From NCBI GenBank assembly GCA_001949185.1, contig BDGG01000004.1:3443777-3507776 (forward strand): 64,000 nt of DNA. Reading direction: 5' to 3'. Shown here piece by piece: positions 13,501 through 25,500 of the stretch. A program made the translations under genes and the position numbers. This DNA comes from Ramazzottius varieornatus (lineage: Eukaryota > Tardigrada > Eutardigrada > Parachela > Ramazzottiidae). The notes beneath the pieces were generated by a model. It saw nothing but the letters and a program-made list of their open reading frames with translations, searched no databases and was not told the origin of the DNA. The stretch's first letter is position 1. The number at the start of each line of letters is the position of its first letter.

Positions 13501-16500
13501 TTTTGATACGCTGAAACAGGAAATGAAGTCAGTTCGCCGAAACCCAAGAAAACGTTGTACAGGAGGGTCCAAAATTTTGTCTTTGTAACGAAACTAGAAG
13601 GACAGAGATGTGAATTTTTTTTAGCTTGCAGGGAGCATCTTTTCACGTCGGAACTTCGTGGTTTCCGGAGTGAAGATTAGTCCTCTGCGATTTTTGATCT
13701 GTCGTGACCTGATTTCGATAGCTGGGCGGAAATGGCGTTGATGACACGAAGCCTTTTTTTCTTCCTTTTTAATTCCAGGAAGAAAAAACTGAAATTGATT
13801 CGTCTTGTAAAGTGTCTGTTGGGCTGCCTGTAAGAGAAGGATCAGTGTCTGATCTGGGAAAGTTGAATGGGAAGGCGAGCCGGAATTAAGGGCAATCCTA
13901 CTAGTATGTCTACATAATTTACGCCGGTTGAGAGCCCTTGAGTAGGTTCCTTCATCAATTCAGGTGCGTCCAGAGCTAATTTGGCGCATACATGCGGTCT
14001 TTCTTCAATAAACGTGCGGCGGGGGAACAAGTGCCATGTGGCTTTGGGAAAGCGACAGCCATCGGTCAATATTTACTGGCCTACTCCCACCGGCTTCTTT
14101 CCCCCGCTTGAACATCCCAGGATCCATCCTTGGCCCCAAGATCAGCATAGAAGGCATATCCTTCGCTAATTACGGTGAAAATCTGAATTCCTTCGTGATA
14201 TTTCTGCATGCAGAGCTTTTTGAGGCTTTGTGTTATTTGCCGTTGGGAGTCTAGCGATAGTATATATATTCTATGTTGGAAACGGATTTTTCGTGACTTG
14301 GACTAAGCGTTCGATACGTTGTCTTTGGAAAAAACGTGAAGCGTTGTCACTGCAGCAAAAAAAACAAAGAGGAGATCCGATGTTTGAATTGCATGTGATA
14401 CGGTTTTTGTGGGATGGAATTACCAGTGCGTCGTACGCGGCTTCCGTTCCAGCAGAAACCTCTGGAGACCGATGTGAATGACACGCAGCGCTACTTACGA
14501 TCAGGTCCATCTTCACGAATGGCATGAAGGTTCGTCAGAATGGGAGAAAGAAAGCTACGGACCTGTGCTCTTGTACAAAGGGAGGTTTTATGTGGGAGGC
14601 GGAGAGGTGAAGGAACGGAACCGTCCGAAATGACTCTTTTCCGGAAAGGAACGCAGGCTTTCCGCTTGCAGGTTCATTCGTGTGAAATGGATCGCATGAT
14701 TTGTCCTTCGGGACTTTATACACTTTCTTGGCTATTTTTTAGCCCCGATCATCAACCTCTTTGCACTTTGTAGTCAGTTTCTCTTCCAGGGCGTTTGCTC
14801 GAACAAAACCCAGGATCGATATGGAGAAGGGATGATCGAAGTCAGACGAGAGGCTTTAACCACTACTGTACACAAAGGCCGTCTAATGGAAAAATACAAG
14901 GCTGGAGCTCAAGAGTCCAAAGCGAGACATGGACCGGAAGTATCGTGTCCGCGACGGGGCGGCGGGTCGATGCATTCTCTTTGGTTGCGTAGTCAGATCC
15001 GCCACATATCGTTTTCCATGTGTCCTGTCAATTTCAATTGGTGTTTACAGCCGCAGAGGAGAAACGGTAGTTATGGACAAAGCAAGTCTGGACGCGGTCT
15101 TGAATGGACGCTAATATCATAGTTGTTAATGGATATAATGATATGTGCCAATATAGTGGTTGATAGAAAGAGTGGACTCTGGTCATGCTCCATGAAGCCA
15201 TTCGATCCGCCAACCATGAAGACATTGTTTCGTGATGTTGTGATGCGCTTCCTCTGTTTGCGTTACGGTCCCGCACCTTCTGCTGCTGGCTTTAATGCGT
15301 TTTCTCGAGATCTTTCTGATTTTCTTCCTGAAAGAAGCCTCCAGTTTCCTGCCGAAATCATGGGATTATGTTTCGTCTTTCCTTGCTTTCCTCTGTAGCT
15401 CGTACTTCAGCCCTGATCAGTTGTTGTAGTTGAAAGTGTCGACATAGCGCCATCTACCGTAGAGCCGGTGTTGTGTTGTACATTCGGCAACAGAGGGCGC
15501 CACAGATTCGGTTCCTGGTTCTGGAGGATCTGCAGTACACATGGTAGGAACATTATGTCGTGCAGTATCGATTCTCGATGGTTCGGGATGTCAAATGAAA
15601 CTGACTAGTTTTCACACTTATGTACTAGTACTTCAGTGTTAGTGCATGGTGTGGGTGATATCCGCACGGGTATTATAGCACGATAAAAAAGAGTACGGGG
15701 GCTTTGAAATGGATCCTCTTCTGAAACTCAGTGTTCGTGTTCGTTACGTAAGGACGGAAGAGCTGAACCGGAAAAGTAGTCTGGTGGAATTTAGACTTCA
15801 ATAAAAGGAGAAGAAGATTGTGAGCTTACGGTTTAACGGCAAAAGCGGATAGATCATTTGAGTGTTGTCCTCGGGACTTACATGTACAGTAGTGCATTTA
15901 GGCTCCGCGCATTGAAGCGCTTTATATTTGTTTATTTTGTGGTAAACTTGGCTGCTAACAATCGTATGGCGCTGGTCTTTTTATATTGGGAATTCAAAAG
16001 GCGAAGAAATCGCTGTCAATCGATTGCTTATATATTGTCATACTTTCTTTGCAAGATGAGGTCCCTCTGGGCAATCTTTGAACGGTTTCTCCCAAGTCAA
16101 CACCACGTCGATGTTGCTGGAGCGTATTGGGTAAAGGGTCAGATGATATGGGGCATTTATACACCCGAGCTCTTTACCAGCTCTTGTGGTCCTCAAATTG
16201 AATAGCGGCGACTGGGGACTCCACAGTAGCTTCCTTGTATGAATGCATGGCGAGAGATGGAAGATAGGGTTTCCCCTGCGATAAAGTAACTTAACCAACT
16301 TCTCCCAATATTAACTCACATCAGGACTCTTTCTTCTTTCATGCCTTCTTTCACTCTATCCCGAATAGAGTGACAGTGGCTGCTGGCAGCAACATTCCTG
16401 ACCTCATTTTGTCACTATGAGCGCAAAAGAGAATCACTTGACTTGACGCGGTCATAATGTCATTTTAACATCTTATCATTTTAGGAAATGAGTATATTCT

Positions 16501-19500
16501 ACAATAGAACAAGCTGGGATGGATTGTCTGGTGAATTTGATTAACAGTGACGTGGACTCCTTGAAGGGAGGGCGGGTACTTGCCATGGCCGAAGGGTATC
16601 TTCGTTTCATATTAGCGAGAAGTATCCGCTCGATTAGCTAATTGTGTTGCCGGATTGTCATTCGTGATACGAAATGCTCTCTGGGATAGAACCATACCGC
16701 AGAAAGTTTAGCCTTATGACTGAGGTATCAAAATACCACTGTGGAAAAAAAGGAAGAACTGATGCGAGAAAAATAAGACCATTAGGGTGCATGCATTTCT
16801 GGTTCTTCGAATTGCAGCCGACTAGGACTGTTTCCTGATGTGTTGGAAATAGCGGAGCTCGATGATATGGAGCGCATTATCTGCAGATATTAATCTGATT
16901 AATGTTCCTAATCCATATTGCTCATCTTGCATGACCTATAAGCACACTCATTCTTCCCACATCCGATGCCATTTTCAAACAAATTGACTGACGCGAGGTC
17001 TTCGCACACGGGACCCTCTAGTCATACTGAATGCTGAACGTTGAATCACTCTTCTCCTGCGGCTCGATGAAGAAAACTAAACCTTAAACCAAGCCACTCT
17101 AATCCAGAAAGAAGCGGTCTTTGATATTACAAATTTTTTTCACAGCCGGGGAAAACGTAGAGTGGACATCGGGTCACTGAAAACTTAAGGAACCTTTCAC
17201 TCATTGGGCATCCTTAGGTATAAAAGTATTCTCAGGCTTAAAAATTCTCTAGCTGTGAATGTTCCTGCCATGAAACGTTTTCGAAGTTCTTCACAGAAGG
17301 ACAGTGGACCGAACCAGGAAACGCCATTTTTTGTTGGGGGAATAGTAGGGATGATGAGTGTTTATGGTCGCTCAGTACAAGAGGATGATGGCCATATTTG
17401 AGGAAGTACTGTCTATGAATGTTCAATATTGCTGAAGTATGGCTTGCATGCTGGGCTAGCCGGTCTGGATGAGTGATGTTGATCCGTGACGTATATTCGT
17501 GCTATGCGTGATTCCAGCGATTAGCTTCCCCGCTAGCAACACCACATTTTTTGGCTGATCCCTCTGATCCAGACGTCCCTTCTGTATAGCAGAAATATGA
17601 ACAGAGGATGAAGCTAACTTAGCTGTGGAGCGGTCCCGGGAACTTTTAACAGCTAGAGCTAGCCTTCGTTCTCTGTCGTTTATCCCCTCCTTTTCTTTTG
17701 GTGATCGTATTCCCGTGTTTGATAGGCTAGGGTAGGGCTGACGAGAAATAATTTCGATCGCGTCGGCCTGGCTACTGTACATGTTTATCCAACTGTAATA
17801 TTTCATTGCATCGTATATATGTTTTTCCTTGCTCCATCCTGGCTACGCAGTTGCCATCAGTATTCAGCAGCGGCTGCCGCCTTGTTTGCTACAAATAGTC
17901 GTCTTCCGCAATTAGCTGCGTTGCCCTCTTTTGTGAGGAACCCCACTTTATTGATTTGGCTATTTGGTGCTACTTCATTATAGTAATTAGTCATTCCCAT
18001 TTATCGAGCCCTTGCCCGCCCGACAAAAGAAAATTCCTCCTTGCTTTGCTGAAAACTCGACATTCGGGGACATGTGGACAGCTGCCTTTTCGGCTTTCCG
18101 TTTAGCTCTTCCTGATTGCTTTCATCCGATATTCTGCTTATGAGGATGAGAAAGCCCAAGTTACGGGTCAAAACGTGTGTGTCGAGTGCCTTCATTCTTG
18201 ACTCTCCATGACTGGAATATGTTAACGTCAGAAATCTTCCTGAACATAATCCTCTTGACGCGTAAGTCTTTTTCCATGTCAACTCAGCGCGATGCCGGAT
18301 AACGCGCCTTTTTGGTGGGGAAATCCCTAGTTGTGTTTGTAATTACTTAGCTGTGTTGGTCGGGACCTCTTATGTACAGTCTGCGACCTTCACAGCGCCA
18401 CATAACGAGGTGTGTGGAGAACTATGACTGTGCAAATAGTACTTGGATGTGCTCAAACTGTATGCTCAGCTGGGAAGTTTTCGTTTATTTTCTCATGTTT
18501 GAGATGTTTGTGCGCTAATTTGATTGGCGCTAGTCCAGCTACCTCCTGCGTTACAGAGTTCCTGATCAAAATAACTGTCCAAGCAAATATTCAGAGCAAT
18601 TCTGAATGTAATATACTTCGGCTGGCTGTTCGTGCGGCTAAAAGGTATACGTATTATGCTGCAGTGTCGTCGGTGATTCTGCCGAATGATCACGAGGAAG
18701 TACAAAAGTTACATTGTACTTGTAGAGTGCTGTGAACACTTTTATGTTTTCCTGCGATCATGCAGGTAAACTAGTGCGTTGTCTCTCACTTAAGACCTCA
18801 GATCAATACTCTTCGAATTCCGACTTTCAAATCAGGTCTGAACAACGTGTAAAATCTTGCATTTCTTGCACCTTTTCAAAATGTGACAGAAAGTAGTTGT
18901 AGGCAAGGTTTTGAAGTGGTCCACGCCGTCAGATACGCTGTCTTGTTGTTAGGTGAAAAAAGATAGGTCTCGCCATCAGCATCCGAGATCCTTACGATCT
19001 CATTGTTTCAGGCAAAAAGAAGCAGGATTCGCTGGGTTATCGGAATGGGTACCAATATGTGAAATATCTCTCACGTAAGGATTTACAATACTGAGAACTC
19101 CATTAGCTTCATTCACATCAGATTAAATTTCGCACATGTACTGGGGCAATCCGACTGTCAAGCGCAATCAGCTCTTTGATATCCAGCCATAGCCCGTAGG
19201 CCTTGATGCGTTATGTAAAGTTCTTGTGGGGAATAAGATTTAAAAGAAGATATATAGCGGATCAACCGCATCGTTGACCTTGGGCATCCCTTTCGGAATT
19301 ACCATTAGTAGAGTAGCATAACAGAAACGATTATCCTACAATGAATCCAGTGTGCACAATTTGCTCACTGGCAAATGCACTTCTGCGCCACATGGGCTTT
19401 TTGTAAAGTGTGACCATATCGATATCCCTTCTTACAGTGGTTCCGTTTTCAGATGCGCCGCAAATAATCACACCTCCACAAGACACTACTGGTAAGTTAT

Positions 19501-22500
19501 CCACACTTGTCTTCAACGTAAAGTAACTCCCACTTCCCAGTTGAATTATATCATCTACAGCCATACACGGGAAAGCAGTCAGTTTCATCTGTCGCGCTTC
19601 GGGGAACCCAAAGCCAAGGATCATTTGGCAGAAGAATGGCAAGCGGGCATCGTCGTCAAGAATTCTCATCAAGGAAGTACCTGGCGGAAGTGCCAGTGTC
19701 TTACGCATCGAGCCGGTCAAAGAAAAGCGTGACGATGCGGTGTACACGTGCATGGCGGAAAACGGGATCGGTGAACCTGTCACCGCATCGGCCAAGCTGA
19801 CTGTCGTGAAAGGTATATTTTGTTCTTCCGATGGTCTTCAAGTGTGGAGGTTTTCTAAAAGGTGTTTGGTCTAGATGAGGACGTCCCGTCGGGCTTCCCA
19901 AAGATTCTTCATCATCCCCAAATAAAGTCGGTGGAGAAGGGCGGCAACGCGGTGATGATCTGCCAAGTGGACGGGAATCCGCCACCAGAGGTGACATGGC
20001 TGAAAGACAATATCCCCATCGAGCTGGACAGTAGCCACTACACTTTGTTGGATCAAGGTTTGTGCCTTTGCAGAGCGGGGGTGAAAATGTTGACATGGAC
20101 TTATCGATTGTTCCACTTTCAATGGGTGGGAAGTTGCATAACAAACCATCTTCTGATGCGTGCCGCACTTCTTTATAGGCTCTCTCCAGATCAGACAAAC
20201 TGTTGAACAGGATGAGGGCGACTATGAGTGCCTGTAAGTCCCGTCCATGCAGCCCTAACTTGCGGTCCCACACTCAAAGACGCGGATGTTTAACTCTGCT
20301 GTTTGTCGTAGGGCTAGATCGCCCATGGGAGCCGCTCAGAGCTTTGCTGCAAAGCTTTACGTCAAAGGTACTTGTTCCATTTTTACCAACCGGAAATTAC
20401 ACGCGATTACATGGGCTTTGCCTTGTGTGTTTTTCAGTCCGACGAGTTCCTCCCTATTTTTCCATCCCTTTCAGCAGTAGCTACTCCGTTGCACCCGGTT
20501 CCGACTTGAATGTTACGTGTGTTGCAGCCGGCTCTCCGCTCCCGTTTGTCAAGTGGCGAGAAGGTATCCAACCGTTTGGTCACGCACCATTCCTTACTCT
20601 GTTGATACTCGCATCTTCACCATATACAATTAATTATACAATTGAACTGGAAAATAAATTGTTAATGGCCTTATTTGATTACTGAGAATAATTTAGAGCA
20701 GTATCTGACATTTGCGATGCGTTTTTCAGCTGGTACAGATATGATCCAGCCAGGTGAAGAATCACCCGCCATTGGCAAGACAGTACTGCAACTCAAGAAT
20801 ATCAGAAGAAACACCAACTTCACCTGCATCGCGAGCTCTGAACAAGGGCTGATCGAAGCGCACACGCATGTAAACATTGACGGCACCGCCGGCAAGTCCA
20901 GGATGTCTCATCAGCCGGAAAGCAGCGCGTCGTCCGCCAGCGCAGACCTGCCGCAGCCTCCCCGAAACCTAAAGATCAGCGAAGTAACCTCTAGTTCCGT
21001 GATGCTATCATGGCAGGCGGGTGGTTTCGACGAACCTGTCAAGTATTACGTGGTCCAGTACAAACCTCGAGACTCCGCGCAAGGCTACTCGGAAGTGAGC
21101 GGTATCACGACAACCAGTCATACGGTGACGAACCTGAAACCCTACGTGCTGTACGAGTTTCAAGTCTTGTCGGTGAACGATCGTGGACGCGGACTACCAA
21201 GCGACGTGGCTGAAATGACCACACTGGAGGCTGAACCCGGAAGTGCTCCACGAAATGTTCGAGCGAAAGCGCTGAGTTCCACCAGCCTTTCGGTAGAGTG
21301 GGACGCGCCACTTTCACCGAACGGGCAAATTGTGGTACGTTGTACTGACCTTATTGAACGATATGAGTTATTCATGTAATGTGCTTTGTAGGGTTACAAG
21401 GTCGCGTACTCTAGTGATTCTCGGCTCCCGATCAATAGCTGGAAGTCCGATATGGTTGGCAACAACCTGCAGGCGACACTGTCTAGTCTCGAAGCCAAAG
21501 TCTTTTACACAGTTCGTGTCCAAGCGTGGACAAACGGTGGACCTGGGTCTTTCTCCCGACCAGTACAAGTCAAGACCCAGCACGGAATACCCGGCCAAGT
21601 CACCGATGTCTCGGTCACATCCTCGTCGCTAGACTCCTTCCGCGTGAAATGGACACCTCCTGCCTCGTCAGGTCATCCCATCACTGGATACAAGATCTAT
21701 TACAACTCCACGACCGGTGCATATGGCTACGAGAACGTGGATGCATCGACGGTTGACTATACAGTGCGCAGTCTGCGACCAGGTACGGACTATGTGGTCT
21801 ACGTGGTTGCGTTGAGTACAGCTGGCGAGAGTCCGCCGTCGGATCCGGTCAAGGTATCGACGAAGGCCTCAAAGCCTATCGCTCCACCGCGGGACTTGAA
21901 AGGAAAGTACTTGGATAGCCGGCGCATCGAAGTCACATGGCAGCCTCCAGAAGACGAGACGCAGCGAGGTCGCATCATCTCGTACAAGATCTACTATCAA
22001 CCGAACGACCAACAGGAAGGCGATCCACTTGTGGTTACGGCCGATGGCGAAGCGCGACGGTTTGTCCTGAGAGATCTGTCGGTGTGGACCGAGTATAAGA
22101 TATGGATGACTGCCAGCACCGGCATTGGAGATGGTACCTTTCAGTCCTTACTTTTTCATATTAGAAATTTGTGCATGTTTACTAACGATATCGCTTGCAG
22201 GTCCGCCAACTGAACCAATCATCGTTCGAACGGACGAATCAGGTAACCAATTTTACGTGCGGTTGTTCCATCCAACACTGTTCAATATTCGCTGTCTCGT
22301 ATTGTAATTGTTCAGCCAGCGAATTCTCTGCGCGTAAAGCCATATAACAAAATAGAGTGACACTTCTAACTCTTGCGTGTTTGTCTCTTTGTGCTGCGTA
22401 AATGGCAGGGATGCCAAATAGAATTCGTAAGTATACATTATCATTGAATGTCTCCCGACTAGGGTTTATGTACTGTAATCTGCGTTCTGCACCGTCTTCT

Positions 22501-25500
22501 ACTGTGTGGTCCAATCGGTTCAAATGCGCTTTTGTGCACCGTTTTTCCTTCTTCACCCGAATGGTATTTAAAGCAATTCTTTTCATTACAGTACCGGAAA
22601 AGCCCAGGAAAGTTAACGTTGTGGTGAAGAACGCAACTTCCATCGAAGTTGATTGGCTTCCTCCCACGCACAAAGGACAAAATGGCGTCATCCGAGGCTA
22701 TCTCATTTTCGTGCAACCAGTTGACGAGCGCGATGAGTTGATTGGCGACACATTGTATGCAAAGCAGTAAAAAAGTCATTATCGAACTTTCTGAACTTTA
22801 ACGATAACATGGTTCTCTTGTTGTTCATTCTAGCAAGTACAACATTATGGACGGGAACGCTAATCAGTACCTCATTTCGGGTCTCAAACCCGACACCAAC
22901 TACAACATCCAGGTCTGCGTTTTGCCTTTTTCAGTCAGAACAGACAGTTCGGAGAACCAATAAGCGTCAAATGACGGTTGGTATGTTCGTAGGTTGGAGC
23001 TTACACCCGATCGGGCGATGGCGAACTCACCAAGTCGAAGAAAGTGCGAACTCAACCGGGACTTCCGGGTGCGCCACGCATGGACGATGTTAAGCTGTCC
23101 GAAGATCAGGGAAAAGTGGTCGTTAAGCTCCACTGGAAGAAGCCAGATCAAACCTACGGCTTGCTGAAAGGTTTCCGGGTGACTTACGGCAAGAAAGGAG
23201 CACCCAAGGACCAAATGATCGTCAAAGACATGCTGGCGGGCGATGAATTCATTAGCATCGAAGGCTTGAGTAAGCATGACGAATTTTGAAATTGGGTTGA
23301 ACATTGACTAAGCACGTTATTCTTGATCGTAGGTCGTGGTGTCCCTTATGAATTCAAAGTCGCTGCCATCAACAGCTTGGGTGCGGGATCTGAAGCCACG
23401 AAAGAAATTCTCATGCCGGAAGGAGGTGAGTTTCTTCGCACCAGCTACTGTATGAGCTGAAAAATTTAGCTGAAATGAGATAACTTATTCGAGAAGAGCC
23501 TGCTATTACATAAACGTGTTTTTCCGGTCTCGTAGTACCGACCGGGCCTCCGCAGAATATCTCTTACCGGTTCGACTCTCCGTCAGCCGTTCACATATCG
23601 TGGGATTCACCGATCCCCGATATGCAGAATGGTCAGATCATTATGTACACTGTCTACTTCGACACCAATGGCTCCGTAAGCAAGACCAACGTAACAAAGC
23701 CTGAGTTCAACTTCGATAAGCTGGAGCTGAGAAAGGAATATGTATTCCGGATTTCTTCGTGGACCAAGAAAGGAGAAGGCCGAAGTAGCCAGAGCATTGT
23801 CATCACGACGCCGGCTGAAGGTTTGTAATTTCTCCAGATGTTGTTCACGCAGCTCACGCTGCACGCTTCCGTCACACCCCACTAACCTTAATTACTTTAA
23901 CCACTCACAGTTCCGCCTGCCCCGGACCACGTGCGCGCTGCTGCTGTTAACACCACTCACGCTCTTGTCTGGTGGAATGCCGTTCCTGACACCAACGCGC
24001 TAAAAATTGTTGGCTACAAGGTAGAGTGAAATACTTGAGATTTCGACAATAAAATGTAGATTATATTTAGTGCTCGCTTCCCTAAAACCGGAATAAATTT
24101 CTGGCTTAATATTCTAACTTAAATAAATTTATTCAAACTCGCATTACAAAAATAGCCGGAAAAAAGATAACTGGAACGCTAAAGGTGGCCTTTGTAGGTT
24201 ACGTACGCTTGTGTGAACGAGCCTCGCCACTTGTGCACACATGCAGGAACTGTCGATGTGGACCACTCGACATCGGCGCTTCTGGCGAATTTGCAGAGTG
24301 AAAGAAACTACTCTGTATTCGTGGCTGCGAGAACGCAGCGGAGTGTGGGACAGCTGTCACGCAAAGTGGTGTTTCGTGTTGCTCCTGAAGAGGTCCCGCG
24401 GGATGTGCAAGTAGTGACTATCGCCAAAGATTCCATCACGCTGAGATGGAAGGCGCCTCTGGTGGTCATTCCTTCCCGCTACCATGTCTCCTACAAAGGC
24501 AAGAAAGTCTTCCAGGACCCGGAAGGTAGCACTCAGATACGGCAAACACCGAGAGGATTCAATGAGACTGCCAGCACCGAAATGACAATCCTCGGACTGC
24601 GACCTCACACTACTTATCACATCAATCTGACAGCCATACCGCAAGATGGCAGCCACACTCCAGCTGTGCAGCTAGAAGTCAGGACCGCTGTGGATGGTAA
24701 GCGATAACCTCACCTGCAACGCTCTGACAGTCCCTTGATCAGTCGTCCCTAATTTCAGTTCCGCCTCTGTTGTTTCCTCCAAACTTCACTTCCGTCACTA
24801 AGAAGGAGATGATCAGGATACAACTGAAGCGCGCCACGGAAGAGTTTGGACCAATCAAGCACTACTTGGTCGTTGTTGTTCCCAGTAACCTTGCTACCAA
24901 GCATCCAGACAACTACACTCTAGCCGAGGTTCGTAGTTTGTGATAATAGAGTGCCTAATGCATCGCTGATGAGCGTACTTTGACGGAGCGTCGTTTTTTT
25001 GCAGCTTACAAAGCACGAGCTTCCCAATGGGAACGCCCAGCGCTCCGGCAAAGTCGACTACCCATACATCGCTGCCAAGTTCAGCCGGGATACTTTGCCT
25101 TCTCTGTTCGACATAGGCGATGGACAAGTGTACGAGACGTACCTGAACCGGCCCATTCAGCCCGCGATGAACTACAAGATCTTCGTTCGTGCCTACGTCG
25201 ACAGTCCAAATATCGTAAGTTTCACTCAACCTACAGATCATCTTTCCAATTATGAGGTTTTCTGTTATCTAGACGGAACCCATGTATACCAGTAGTATCT
25301 TCTCGGAGGACGTTAGCACAGACAAATTAAGCGGTACTGTCATGCCTTTGGAGAACCAAGTAGCGCCGGTTCAGAAAGGCTCCTTCAGCATGTGGTGGAT
25401 CATTGCAATTTCCCTTGGGGGCCTTGCTGTGGTCAGTATCCCTATTGCCATATGGTATTATTGTTGCAGAGGGTAAGATTATTCAAAAGTTTCCTCACAG

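Larger units (their letters stand above)
7621..19452 (+). other. Lar intron 1 (11.8 kb)
   Basis: Donor GTGAGA directly follows the signal-peptide exon, and acceptor TTTTCAG precedes the first Ig exon. The interval holds a MITE (9002-9206), CTCF-like sites (10347-10362 and 15446-15503), and a 14-bp palindrome GAGCTCGCGAGCTC at 10747-10760. I found no nested gene: frames up to about 130 codons occur on both strands but overlap and lack recognisable domains. Very long first introns are usual for LAR genes and often hold enhancers or alternative promoters; none is demonstrable here. Confidence 0.7.

Noticed and set aside
17456-18735. Open frames of 107-116 codons in Lar intron 1
   Set aside because: No family resemblance and similar-length frames occur by chance in this base composition.
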